A DNA stretch of 64,000 bases from Symsagittifera roscoffensis. Lineage: Eukaryota; Xenacoelomorpha; Acoela; Convolutidae. The stretch spans positions 34,882,369 through 34,946,368 of the forward strand of contig NC_087064.1 of assembly GCF_963678635.1 (NCBI RefSeq). Reading direction: 5' to 3'. Within the stretch, counting starts at the first letter, position 1. Each line of letters begins with the position of its first letter. The notes beneath the pieces were generated by a model. It had not been told where the DNA came from. It worked only from the letters and a program-made list of their open reading frames with translations, and searched no databases. The position numbers and the translations under genes were made by a program. Positions 8,101 through 18,972 of the stretch are shown here, in pieces.

Positions 8101-9826
8101 GTGGTTAAGTGATTACCAACGAGATCTGGCAGAACAAATGAAAAGCAATTATAATTATCGAGTTGCTCCTGGCAAAGTAAAAAAACTGCTTCAGACATTG
8201 CATAACAAGAATAATTATACAGTGCATTACAAACTCTTACAACTCTATGTTCGGTTGGGTTTGAAAATAACGAAAGTACATAGAGTTTTAAAGTTCAAGC
8301 AAGAACTATGGTTAGAACCCTATATAACCCTAAACACAAACAAAAGGAAATATGCACGAAACAAATTTGAAGAAGCACTGTACAAATTGTTGAATAATTC
8401 TGCATATGGAAAAACATGCGAATCGAAAAGAAAAAGAGTGAAGGTTAATATTGTACATAACGCTGAAGAAACAATGCAACAAATTTCTGCTTTTGACTTC
8501 AAGACATTTAAAATATTTGGTGATGATTTAGCGGCATTGACGTCAGCACCACGAGTCATTAATTGGAATGTACCTACCATAGTGGGAGCATGCGTGCTTG
8601 AAATCGCTAAATTTGAAATGTATCGGTTTCACTATGAAATTATGAAACCAAATTTTAAGTGTCGATTGCTTTACTCCGATACCGATAGTTTGCTTTACGA
8701 AATAGAAACCGAAAAGAATGCAGATTTTTACGAAATTTTGAAAAACAAATCCAACATTATTGACGAATTCGATTTCTCAAATTATCCCGAAAACCATCCA
8801 CTGTTTAACAAGCAAAACAAACTGACAGTTCTCAAATACAAAGATGAGTTCCCAGCCGACACCATCACGGACTTCATTGCTTTAAAACCCAAGTTATACT
8901 CAATCGTCTCTCTAAGTGAGTACTTTCAATTACTCATCAAAATTTGTGAAAAATTTTTCGAAAAAAATTTGTCGAAAATTTGGGGAAAAAATTTTTTTCG
9001 AAAAAAAATTTCAATGTATTAACAATTAGTAATCATTTATTCATTTTATATAGATCATCGTAAGCTTTCAGCTAAAGGCATTTCCAGGGCAACTCAAAAT
9101 CTTCTTACTCATCGGAAGTATGAAGAAACTCTTGAGATGGGTAGTCTCTATCGAGCTGAAAACACCCGAATTGCATCTGACCGTCATGTTCTGAATACTG
9201 TTCGTCTGAATAAGATAGCATTGTCATCGTTCGACGATAAACGGTATATATTGGATGATGGCATTTCAACGTTGCCATATGGTTACATCGAGTCTTCAGA
9301 ACCGCCTTCAAACAATAGTCGTCGTGGTAATAACAGCTCTACATTTCACGCCGATTGTGCGAACGATGAAACGTTAGATCGAGATAGTGATGATGATGAC
9401 GATCTAGATGCATGGGTTGCTCATTTTGAAGACAATGACGCACCAATAGAATGGAATCAAGAGAATATACTAGATGGTATGTCGCATGAACTTGACCGAA
9501 CACAAATAGACTGGGATTATACGCAAGATGTGCAATACGATAGTCAAGATAGCTTCATTGACCCCAGCACAAGTCAATCACATGTACATCGTTCATTGTT
9601 CGATCTTATGTCAACAGCCTCAAATGAAATAGGATTCCACACTCCGGATCCTGGATTTGCACGTCTCGATCAGATAAACGAAAGTGACCTTGACAGTGAC
9701 GATATTGCCGATTTGAGTGCTGAAACTTCTGCAGAATCGTCTTCAGAATCTTCGGATAATTCTTTTCTAGATCGTGAAGCCGTTGAAGATGTGCCAACGC
9801 AACCAAAACGTTTTCGCAGGAAATAA
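5147..9826 (+). pseudogene. Protein-primed-type family B DNA polymerase with C2H2 fingers and endonuclease VII-like module
   Basis: Start ATG 5147 (CAACCATGA). Order of parts: three C2H2 fingers (about 5240-5500; YKCNFC..H..H, YMCNDC..H..H, NLCEYC..H..H); a long conserved region; exonuclease motif I FDFES (about 6645-6660); a CWLC...DHCH...HSKCN treble-clef module like recombination endonuclease VII (about 6938-7030); exonuclease II HNIQNYD (about 7041-7061); polymerase motif A DANNLYGG (about 7850), motif B KLLNNSAYGK (about 8385), motif C YSDTDS (about 8673) and the LKPKLYS element (about 8885). After an intron (8916-9053) a conserved C-terminal segment (FDDKRYILDDG) and a Ser/Asp-rich tail follow. 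Breaks: frame change in T9 at 6085-6093, in-frame TAA 6588-6590, and a frame change with apparent loss of several residues at about 7025-7040. About 1,500 codons; it replicates the element DNA, presumably from a protein primer. Catalytic residues are intact, but this copy cannot be read through. Confidence 0.93.
8916..9053 (+). other. Spliceosomal-type GT-AG intron in the polymerase gene
   Basis: The open frame decays after the LKPKLYS motif into AT-rich sequence and resumes in the same protein family 138 nt later. The junctions are GTGAGT at 8916-8921 and TTATATAG at 9046-9053, with a TATTAAC branch-like sequence at about 9017-9023. Removing it keeps the reading phase (one nucleotide before, two after the intron). 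The intron is rich in AAATTTTTTCG runs. Confidence 0.8.
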
Positions 9827-10311
9827 GAAAAAAATATTTGTTAATGTGATAGTGTGTAAAATATTGTGCAGTAAAGAGTAACAGCATTTACATTCAGTGG
9901 TCAAGCCAGAAATAATTTTGCTTCAAACGCTTTTTATCTAATATTGACTTTATGACAAGTCTTATGTTTTAATGTGTACCAGTGTGCGTGTTAGAATTGG
10001 TGTTATATTTGAACCAAAAGTTTACAAAATTCAATTTAACATTGAAACGTATGTTTTCCGTTTAATTCTTCAACAGTTTCTTCATGAAAGTACTTGACAT
10101 AGACGTTTACAGAAACCAGTCTATAGTAATACATAAAAATTTCAAGCTGATTCTATGCATATATTTCAAACATATTCGGTGCAGAAATCAAGCGTCTCTC
10201 ATATACCATGCATGAAACTAATAGCTATAACCACTTTATATACCACTCCAATTTGGTGCATAAACAAAAAGAACGAAATACACCGTCTGGGCATTTGGAC
10301 GATTTAGCTAT
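9827..10311. other. Non-coding DNA right of the polymerase gene
   Basis: About 480 bp of AT-rich sequence with no supported gene. The right end of the virus-like element should be here or beyond, but I found no inverted repeat or target duplication to mark it. Confidence 0.5.
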
Positions 10312-10517
10312 CAACCTAACAAAAATTTACATTCAGGATCATTGGTTTAAAAAATTATACATTGGGATCAAACTTTTGGGATCATTATTTGGGATCATAA
10401 CAAATTTTACATGGGATCAGTACTTTTACATGGGATCTCAAAAATTTACGTTGGGATCTCAATACCCAATGATCCCTGTAGGGATCACCCCCCCCCCCCC
10501 CCCGATCCCAGTGTAAA
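10312..10517. mobile_element. Short element made of GGGATC-containing repeats
   Basis: About nine copies of GGGATC (or GATCCC), spaced roughly 13-20 bp and often preceded by TTTTACAT, lie between 10335 and 10510. The outer parts are inverted: AATTTACATTCAGGATC on the left (about 10324-10340) and GATCCCAGTGTAAATT on the right (10504-10519). TTAGCTAT occurs on both sides, 10304-10311 and 10518-10525, as a possible 8-bp target duplication. It contains a run of 16 C at 10488-10503. No coding capacity. Probably a small non-autonomous DNA element. Confidence 0.5.
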
Positions 10518-11991
10518 TTAGCTATACTACTAAAAAGCAAAAAAAAATTAAGTCAAATTGGCCAGATTGACAATATTTAAATCCTTCCTTGGGTTACATT
10601 AAACGAGAACAAATCATCAATATCTTTTAGATTGTATTTTACAACTCCGTCTATGCATGTTAAAACTTCGAAATTGGTCTAATAAAAAACCAACCCCGAT
10701 GGAAAAGCAAGAAACAAAAAACGGAAGGAAAAAAATAAACCAAGAAGGATCAGTTTTCATCGTCGTTTCTTCCATAAAATACAGCAAACATAGCTTTTCA
10801 AAACCTAGAGAGATCAGATAATATCCAGTAAGCTTTATGTATTGAAATGCAAAATGTTTTCAAAAAAGATAGATAAAAATAACCCATAGATCAAACTGGC
10901 AAACGACAAATTTTTGGATGATTTCACAGAGCAATAAATGAAACCATAGAATCAATTTATTGCGACTACAGATTTAACAAATCTCCCAACGAGCTTCAAA
11001 AAAATTGGTTTGTTTCGCAAAAATTTTTGCTCTCATTTTGTTTTACAAGAAAATATTTTAGAAGCGAAAACAATACTGCTTATATCAAGGCACAGTTTTG
11101 AATGTTTTGACTATTTTTCAAGGTGTCTGAACAACTGACAACTGATTAGAACATTTGGTAAGACTAAAAAGGCGGTTTTTTTTTCATTTTCTAAAATTGA
11201 TCCAGACCATCCAAGGTAAAATTTAAAAAAAAAGTGTTCAACTCTACTATACTACCACACGCTTTATTTCATTTTAGAAGGGTTTTTGAGTGATCTAGGT
11301 TAACTTGCCGCAATTGCTGTGTGTTAACAGACAGCTGGAAATTTTGCACACACTGAGTTGTACGAACTAGCCGATATGGTGATTTTTAAGCTCCAAAATT
11401 TAAAAAAAAAATTCAAATGCCAAATAATAATTTTTTTGATTCAGCGCAGTGAATTGATAATTCTCAGATGTTTTTGGAAAAAAAAGGTCAAAAAGGGCTA
11501 ATTTTAAAAAAATGTCCAAATAAAAATTAGCCAATCAAACCTAAGCCAACCAATACAAGACATCGTGTATCAGAGCGACGCCGTAAAAATTCCGACTTGC
11601 CTTTTACGTTTCAGGAGTAGTGCTCAAAAAAAAATAACTTTTTCTAACACTTTGAATGAAAAAGTTATAACAATTTTTCGAAAAAAAATATTCATGTAAT
11701 TTTTTTTCTGAAGACAAATTTCAATTTATACGGCAGTTTTCAATCATGTGAAATCTACGACAGTTCTCAAAACTGCAATGTATTCTGAATTCAAATAAAA
11801 AAATGTAGTTCACTTTCGATTTTTTCCTCAATTCATGCAAGTGTGAAAAATTGTAGATACCCAGTGCAACTTGTGCAGCAATTCACTTTACGACCTTTTA
11901 CTTGTGCAAACTTTTTTTTTAACTAGCCAGTCAGGTCTGCGTCCCACCCTCCCTACCTTTGCATAATTTTTGCGTGCTTTCAGTCTTAATA

Positions 11992-12003
11992 TGCGCATGC
12001 GCA
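11992..12003. promoter_or_regulatory. Perfect NRF1-type palindrome TGCGCATGCGCA
   Basis: TGCGCATGCGCA is a perfect 12-bp palindrome and matches the NRF1 (erect wing/P3A2 family) consensus YGCGCAYGCGCR. It sits in a small GC-richer island in otherwise AT-rich DNA. No gene start is seen nearby, so function is unproven. Confidence 0.35.
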
Positions 12004-12060
12004 CAATCCGGCAATTTGGAATGGATAGGAGGGCAACTGAAAACGCTGTCGCAAGGCAAA

Positions 12061-12077
12061 TGCGCCCTTCGGGCGCA
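12061..12077. other. GC hairpin TGCGCCC-TTC-GGGCGCA
   Basis: Seven-base-pair perfect stem with a three-base TTC loop, 58 bp from the TGCGCATGCGCA palindrome. No following T run positions it as a terminator of any gene here. Listed as structure only. Confidence 0.4.
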
Positions 12078-12533
12078 ATTATAATGCGCAGTCAAAACAG
12101 GACATGATGGCTTAAAAAACAACAACAATTTTTTTACTTCAGTTTTTTGGATAATTCCGAGTCGGACGCTCTTCCACTGGGCCCTGAGGGGCCCACAAAG
12201 CATCCTACAAGATTTGCAATAAAAAAATTAAAAAAAAAATCTTTTTTGACTTTTTTCAGTTTGTTTTTTCGTATTAGTTTCAGCAATTTCGTTATCCTTC
12301 AAAACAAATCGTGAAAATTTGCGGCAGCTTACAATGAAATTTAGTTGTTCAAACTTTCTATCTGGCTATATTTGACCTAAGCTACTGTACCTAATGTAGG
12401 ACAGATCTGAATTTAACAAAAAATTTTACTACAAATTTCGATTTAACGACCAAATAATAAAATTATAGAAGCAAAAAGCTTCAAAAAAAAACTTTCAGTA
12501 TTTTTGCCTCCACGAGGTACATATTTCACAACG

Positions 12534-13460
12534 GGAAACTCGTTTTTTAAATCAGAGTTCATTATTTTCAACTTATTTCAATGTTCAAATTTTCCATTTT
12601 TCGAACCTTAGATGACCGTCTTGAAAAGCGAAAATTTTAATTTTCGCAAAAGCAAAAAAAAAACCTATGCCAAATGGTTTAAAGCATCATAACACATCTT
12701 TAAGGCACTACTAGAAGTTTTTCGTGACCAACGCCAAAAAAAATTACTGAATTAGATATAATTGAAAAAACCACTTTTTGGGGTCATTGGGAAAAAGACA
12801 AAATTGACCAAAACCCATCTCAAAAATGAAACCATCATAAAGTGGCATTAACAAACTGCCATTATTCCGGGGTCTAGATTCGCATGCAAAAAATTAAGGA
12901 ATTCTAGCAGGTAGTTTTTGAGCACCGGACTAATTTTTTTTAAAGTAGGAACGTTAAACTGGCCAAATGTCAAATGTTCCGAGGGGGCCTACTATACTAG
13001 GAAACTCGTTTTTTAAATCAGAATTCATTATTTTCAACTTATTTCAATTTTCAAAATTTCCATTTTTCAACCTTAGATGACCGTCTTGAAAAGCGAAATT
13101 CTTAACTTTCGCAAAAGCAAAAAAGAAAAATTATGCCAAATGGTTTAAAGCATCATAACACATCTTTAAGGCACTACTAGAAGTTTTTCGTGACCAACGC
13201 CAAAAAAAATTACTGAATTAGATATAATTGAAAAAACCACTTTTTGGGGTCATTGGGAAAAGGACAAAATTGACCAAAACCCATCTCAAAAATAAAACCA
13301 TCATAAAGTGGTATTAACAAACTGTCATTATTCCGGGGTCTAGATTCGCATGCAAAAAATTAGGGAATTCTAGCAGGTAGTTTTTGAGCACCGGACTAAT
13401 TTTTTTAAAAGTAGGAACGTTAAACTGGCCAAATGTCAAATGTCCGAGGGGGCCCCTACC
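12534..13460. repeat. 476-bp tandem duplication, non-coding
   Basis: Sequence starting GGAAACTCGTTTTTTAAATC at about 12534 repeats at about 13010. Shared internal landmarks include AAATGGTTTAAAGCATCATA and CCGGGGTCTAGATTCGCATG. The copies are about 95 percent alike with small indels. No gene is visible. Confidence 0.85.
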
Positions 13461-15378
13461 CCCTCTCAATGGGTTTGTATAGCGTCGTGGGCACGCGCCC
13501 ATCAAGTATCTTTGCAAAAGTAAAAACAATTCCCGATACACGAGCGCTTCAACCAACTATGAGCACCTGAATAGTTTTCTAAAAAAACTTGTGAATTCAT
13601 TTTAAAATGTGCAGTAAAGTTGCTAAACGTTGTTTTTAGGTGCACCTTCTCAAAGTTACGTGAATAAATTGAGGCTTTTTTTAGCAAAAGTGGCAGTTGA
13701 TCTCTTTAGCTATTGAAATTAATATGCAGAGGAACTTTTATATTCTATTACAAACTGTATTTATCATAAAACAAAAAAACTAAGAAAGTAAAGAAAATTG
13801 CTTTCCATATGCATGAGAAAGTAGTCAAAACTTAAGCGATTTTGGTTTTCTTTAAAAAAATTTGTTTCATACAACGAATGATAAAAAAATTGTTTGCGAT
13901 ATCTTTTTTTTAAATTTGTTTTTCTATTTTTTTCTGCTCTTGCCATTTCTTGTTGTTAACTTTTGTGAGCAAAAGAGATAATAAGACCACAAATACTTCA
14001 GGCTAAATTTTGACCACTAGTTCGTTTACTTTGGTTGGTTTGTTGATTTATATAGGATAGTTAGTTTTAATGGTTGAAACGCTGATATATGTTTTTTGCG
14101 TGATTGAATCTATGCAGATGGCCTTTTTCTTTTTCTCAAAAAAGCATTTGTTACTGCTTTTGATGAAAGACACGAACGATTCCTGCGAAGGCTGCCTTTT
14201 GCCACACAAACTTCGACATTTTAATTAGCAAGTTATACCTTTTTCAATGTCCAAAAATTCGATAACCAGATAAGGATAGCCAGAGCTCAAAAAAATGATG
14301 TTTTACTGATGATCGATTTCAGCTAAGTTACAGGGGCTAGATTTTGCGAAAAACATACCTCAATAATTCAAACATGTATCATTATTTTGCAATACTTTTT
14401 ATCCTATCAAAGGGTAAATGGCTGACTAAATCCTCCAAGTTCAATTGAGGCTCGCAAATTGTCTTTTTTTAAATCAGTAAACAGACGGATTAAAAAAACA
14501 AGTCACGTCAATAACCGCCAAGTAATTTTATAAAGTTTTCCAGTTTGGGCTCTGGAAAGCTTCCAGCACCTATTAGCCCAATTGCAATTGCATAACTGCT
14601 GTTTTTGTATCAGGCATTTTGTAACATTATATTGAGTGCTGAGTTAAATAGCTTTGTTTTGCAGATTCAAAAGTCTTTAATATTGTGGAACCTCAATTCT
14701 GAAAGTATGATATTGCATATCCGTCATGCGCTCTTTCACTTGAAACTCCAGGTTTTGCTCACTTATTTAAGGTTTTGTTCCATGACGTATAAATTTCTGT
14801 TCACTCAATTCTTAACATTCGCCCCTTTAAAAATATGGTTCCCCTAGTAGAAGCGTTTAAAAGAGCTTCATCACCCGGTGTATTCTACGCATTATCAAAA
14901 AAATGTCAATATTATTAGACTTGATATGACATCCGACCTACTGTGGTTGCAAATTGCAAAAAAAAAAAGAAAATTACCGAAAAACAACAAAAGCCAAATT
15001 CCAAAGCGGATTTTATTATCAAAGATTGTGGATTGAAAATTTTATTCGACCAGTAGATATACGAAAGCGCAGCAATTTCGATTCTACAAAAATTTCGCGA
15101 GTAGTTCACGAGCTTGATTTAAAAATTCGGGTGGAGCAACTTTATTGAGAAAAATTTAATAGAAGTAGAAATGAAACATTTAGCAAGCTCAGCGAAAAAA
15201 GTAAGGTATAACTTTGAGCTTGCACATTCGATTTTATTTCTTCCAAACTTTATAACCGCGCTAATCAAGCTCTTAGCTTCTTCGAAGGCGAAATGAGTAT
15301 AACTTTGATTAGGAAGAAGCCGATCATATTTTTTTGATCAAATAATAATTACCAAAAAAGGCCTATAGTTATATGTTA
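13461..15378. other. Non-coding AT-rich DNA
   Basis: No frame here has convincing protein character. I see no mobile-element termini, RNA gene or repeats beyond homopolymer runs. Confidence 0.5.
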
Positions 15379-15910
15379 TTGTTCCGACTTTCGATACGAA
15401 AGTAACGGAATAATTGTGCTCGAGGTGGGTTTTTTTTCTTCAGACAAATTTCGACTTTTTAACTAGCAATTTTTGACGGAATTTTCTTATATCATTCGAA
15501 AGCTATTGTTGTCTTGAGCTTAAATTTGAAAAGATATTTCACCTTGTGATCATTTTTTGTAAAGTTATGAGGGTTTAAAGATTGCCATTTTGGCCAATTT
15601 GGGACAATTAACGCGCGATATATTTCGCGCTTTTGACCCGTAAGCGAGATTTAATCCGTAATAGAAATCGTTCCAACTTGGTTCAAGGAAGATTATATGC
15701 CATAATTGATTTGTTAATAGGAGCAAAATCTATCCCTTTGTACTTAATATGGCGTGTGGGGGATGTTTTTACAAAAAATCTCAAACTTTTTAGAAAAAAT
15801 TTTTTAATGTTACTTTATTACATTTAAATTTTTTTGTTATTACTGCTCCACAGACTTTAAAAGAGAGTCGAAGCATTCAGTGCTTCGCCTTGATACGAGC
15901 AGTCCTGTTC
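15379..15910 (+). repeat. R1 dispersed repeat, full-length copy
   Basis: A ~530-bp repeat family defined from this window. It begins TTGTTCCGACTTTCGATACG, in which TTCCG and CGGAA plus TTTCG and CGAAA can pair as a 5' hairpin. It has a conserved middle with CGCGCGATATATTTCGCGC (inverted). It ends in a small stem followed by GATACRAGCAGTCYTGTT. Other copies: 16017, 17555, 43466, 54205, 57706 and 63579. No protein is encoded. Hairpins near both ends would fit a non-autonomous Helitron/Helentron-type element, but the canonical end bases are not clear. Confidence 0.75.
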
Positions 15911-16016
15911 ACTGCTTCAAAGAAACATTAAGTGTTCAGCAATGGAAAAGATTACAACTTATCTTAACCAGGCAGGCAAATCCATAGAAACGGACATTCT
16001 AGTTTTGTCTAACTTA

Positions 16017-16078
16017 TTGTTCCGACTTTTGATACGAAAGTAACGGAATATTTGTGCTCAGGGTGGGTTTTTTTTCTT
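16017..16078 (+). repeat. R1 repeat, 5' fragment cut by assembly gap
   Basis: The first 60 bases match the R1 start (TTGTTCCGACTTTTGATACG, GTAACGGAAT, GTGGG) and run straight into N. The other side of the gap does not show the R1 3' end, so the gap size or the join is unreliable. Confidence 0.75.
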
Positions 16079-16278
16079 NNNNNNNNNNNNNNNNNNNNNN
16101 NNNNNNNNNNNNNNNNNNNNNNNNNNNNNNNNNNNNNNNNNNNNNNNNNNNNNNNNNNNNNNNNNNNNNNNNNNNNNNNNNNNNNNNNNNNNNNNNNNNN
16201 NNNNNNNNNNNNNNNNNNNNNNNNNNNNNNNNNNNNNNNNNNNNNNNNNNNNNNNNNNNNNNNNNNNNNNNNNNNNNN
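16079..16278. other. Assembly gap, 200 N
   Basis: Exactly 200 N, a conventional scaffold gap length. Frames drawn across it are meaningless. Confidence 0.99.
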
Positions 16279-17554
16279 AAGTATTTGGTCCGCAGTATTT
16301 GTCTTCTTTATGGTTGATATTAATTTAAGTTCAATATTCAATAGAGCGAGTTAATAAAAACCGCATTCTGATTTGAATTCCAGATTATTAAGCAAACAGA
16401 GACTGTTGTTTTGCTCACTGAAGGGCATAGATCATTGCTCCAAAGTCCTCAGCAAGTGAATGTTTGTAGAAGCGTGTTTTGTTAATTATATCACGGCAAC
16501 ACAAAATAAATGACTGAATAGTTAAACACCAATTACGAATGTTTTTTAGAGCCAACATAACACACCATTACCATTACTGTGTACTAATATACAATATACC
16601 ATAAAGCGCGGCAAAGAGAGAATGCAATGAAAAAAATCCTCTAAATAATTTCTCTCTTGGTAAAAATGTGTTTGACCGAATGTCCCAGTCTAGCAGATGA
16701 ATATTCTCAGTTCAAAATCACAGCAATCGAATCAGCATTTCATATAAAGTGAAAAACAACACTTAAATGCAGGTCACAAATTCGTTATTTGCATCATTAA
16801 TTCTTCAAACAGTTCCACTAGGCGACCTAATTTTGCAGAAAATGAGAAATCTTCAAATTGATGTGAAGTTTTTGCGTTTAATTTGAAACGGAAAGAGCTA
16901 TTAAAACAAATAATTGGGATAATCGAGCAAAAAAAAGAGACCATATAAGCTGTACTAATCTTGACGCAAGTGTAGGTTTTTATCGCTCCGACGGTGCCGA
17001 TCAAACAGCAACAATAGACTGAATGGGACTAAAAACAATGAGTTTTGTCAGTGGCGAATTTTTTCAGTGTATATAATCCAGCATCGATACGCCAGATGGC
17101 AAGAAAATTAAATACCAAAAGCTCTATCCATTTTAATGAAGGGAGTTTAATATACATATTTGGATGTCAGAAATATTTTTTGTGTTAATCCCAATAGATT
17201 TGTTTGATAATAAACACGTTGCAACTCTGGTCAAAATGTTGATTTGGTGAAATAGTGCAACTAATCGAAAAACAGTCCGGCGTTGCTACTCATGGACCAT
17301 AATGAATAGAAGTGGCTATACTTGTGAGCAATTGTGCGTTGTAAGCATATATACAAGAACGTGAACATAACGTTGGTATGAATGAAAAAAGCATATGCTT
17401 GTTTATTTTTAACTATTCTTTCATGCGGCATTTGCAAATAACGCTACAATCAGCAAATTACAATAAAAAAACATTTATTACAGCTGAAGGGACCTGTCCC
17501 TAGATATAGCTCAGATTAGTTAGAAACTATTAACAGAGTTTTTTCTCAGTTTTT
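16279..17554. other. Non-coding DNA
   Basis: No convincing gene. A minus-strand frame at 17004-16774 has tolerable composition (SFRFKLNAKTSHQFEDFSF) but no homology I recognise and no context. Confidence 0.45.
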
Positions 17555-17815
17555 TTGTTCCGACTTTTGAAGAAAAAGCGGAATATTTATGCTTGAGGAG
17601 ATTTTTCTTCACAATCAAACTTCGACTTTTTAAGTGAGCGTTTTTCACAAAAATTTTTTTTATACCATCAAAAAGACGATATTCTTGCCTGGAGCTCAAA
17701 TTTAAAACATTCATCCTGCAATCTTTTTTGTAAGTTTACGGGGTTTGAAAATAGCTAATTTGGCCATTTTGGAGTAAATAGTAACTCGAAATATAGTGCG
17801 CTCTTATAATAAGGT
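17555..17815 (+). repeat. R1 repeat, diverged 3'-truncated copy
   Basis: Starts TTGTTCCGACTTTTGAAG and follows R1 through the GGCCATTTTGGAGTAAATAG region, then stops matching near the ATAGTGCGCTC motif. Strongly diverged from the other copies. Confidence 0.6.
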
Positions 17816-17945
17816 CATGAGACGCCAAATACACATCTTTGTAATTCACGTCCACGTGCGGCATTACGAGGCCAAACTGTGCATTCTCTGCATTGTAAGC
17901 GGAATCCGCAACAGGCAAAAATCAGATTTGTCGCTAAATCCGCAA
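17816..17945 (-). repeat. GCGGATTCCGC-family repeat fragment
   Basis: Contains GCGGAATCCGCAACAGG and AAATCCGCAAT. The reverse strand of 17885-17945 aligns with 58290-58350 (shared ACAAATCTGATTTT and CCGCTTACAAT), so it belongs to the same repeat family as the region at 57.6-58.35 kb. In both places it abuts an R1 copy. Confidence 0.5.
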
Positions 17946-18968
17946 TATTGCTACTTTTCTTTGATCTTCTTTGCTGTTTTTGGATTCATGGGATCTGTTT
18001 TGGATTCATTTTGGTTTCGGGATAAAATGAAGAAAACCATTTTTATTATGATTTCGGTAGTTTTCATGACTTATTTCTAGAAGAACCTGTCCTGTACTAA
18101 AAATGTCTGATGACAACAAGAGTATCCGTAGCAATTCAAGTAGCAACAAAAATTCCGGCCATAGTACGTTTTAAAAAAGAAACTTCACAAAAAATTTTCT
18201 ATTTGGAGCAAAAAAATCAACAATACGCGCCTGCGAATTAAAGCATGTCGCAGGACGACAATTTCGGCAACAAAGTTAAAAGATTTATAAATTTAGAGGG
18301 CACAAAAAGAAGTACAAGGGTTGTTATCAAACATCTAAATGATTGAAAACATTTGTAGATTGCAAAAACTACACGCATGAAAAGATATTGTCGTAATCGC
18401 ATTCTTAAAAAAGACTCCATCCTAAATTAGCAAAAGTAAGTCCCTTGAATTAAAGCCTCTATTCACTCTTTTCACTCAACCAGAAATTGTCTGATTTACT
18501 TTTATTAAAGCTATAAATCCTTCTTTTCAAAAAATGACCACTTTTCAAGTAGTCATTTAATTTTTTGTCATTTTTTCATGACCAGTGTTTTAAAAAGGCG
18601 GAGGATAATAACAAGTTTTTCCTTTTGATGAAAAAATACCTTATGATGAAAAGAAAAAAACGGAGCAGGTGAAACTTTAAGGCTCCGATAAAAAAAACAG
18701 CCACAAGTTTATGCTTGTCAGCAAAAAGACTGGTCTGAAACCTTCAGTGTGTCATTTCGCTCAGACAAAATCCAGTAGCTTCAGTAAAAAAAAAATTTTG
18801 AAATTTGTTTCTTCTCATAAAAATTTTCATTTTCCAAAAAAAAATTTCAAGCTTTTCTTTCAATTCGATTGAGTAATAATTCGAGATCAACCATCACATA
18901 ACCAAGACGAATACAAATCGGCGAAAGAGAGTGGACCACCGCGCATTAAGCCAAAGAATAGTTTGACA
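17946..18968. other. Non-coding DNA left of the Gypsy insertion
   Basis: AT-rich with no supported gene or RNA. Ends at the ACTG target duplication of the Gypsy element. Confidence 0.5.
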
Positions 18969-18972
18969 ACTG

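Larger units (their letters stand above)
1..9826. mobile_element. Virus-like element encoding family B DNA polymerase (left end outside window)
   Basis: Seven protein-coding segments fill this stretch, in two divergent groups: five leftward (2660 to <1) and two rightward (3144-3780, 5147-9826). The rightward group ends in a protein-primed-type family B DNA polymerase, the hallmark replication gene of Polinton/Maverick, adintovirus-like and related midsize DNA elements. The leftward genes overlap or lie within about 35 nt of each other, which is virus-like rather than animal-like packing. No integrase, packaging ATPase, capsid or cysteine protease is seen, so assignment to a named family is not possible; those genes could lie beyond base 1. 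No terminal inverted repeat could be identified at the right side. Several genes have frame breaks, so this copy is probably an inactive endogenous one or carries sequencing errors. Confidence 0.75.
10526..12533. other. Non-coding AT-rich DNA
   Basis: Two kilobases with many A/T homopolymers and no coding frame that looks like protein. A GC-richer island at about 11930-12195 contains the palindrome and hairpin listed separately. The minus-strand frame across the island (12203-11931) has poor composition and no family resemblance. Confidence 0.5.

Noticed and set aside
1-9826. Polinton/Maverick assignment
   Set aside because: No integrase, ATPase, protease or capsid gene is visible and no terminal repeats were found; the polymerase alone does not prove it.
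11931-12203. Minus-strand 90-codon frame over the GC island
   Set aside because: Cys/His content is by chance from GC-rich palindromes; no zinc-finger spacing.
15379-15910. R1 as a confirmed Helitron
   Set aside because: Terminal stems fit but clear TC start and CTRR end are not seen; left as a repeat family.
16009-16354. Frames spanning the N run
   Set aside because: Mostly undefined sequence.
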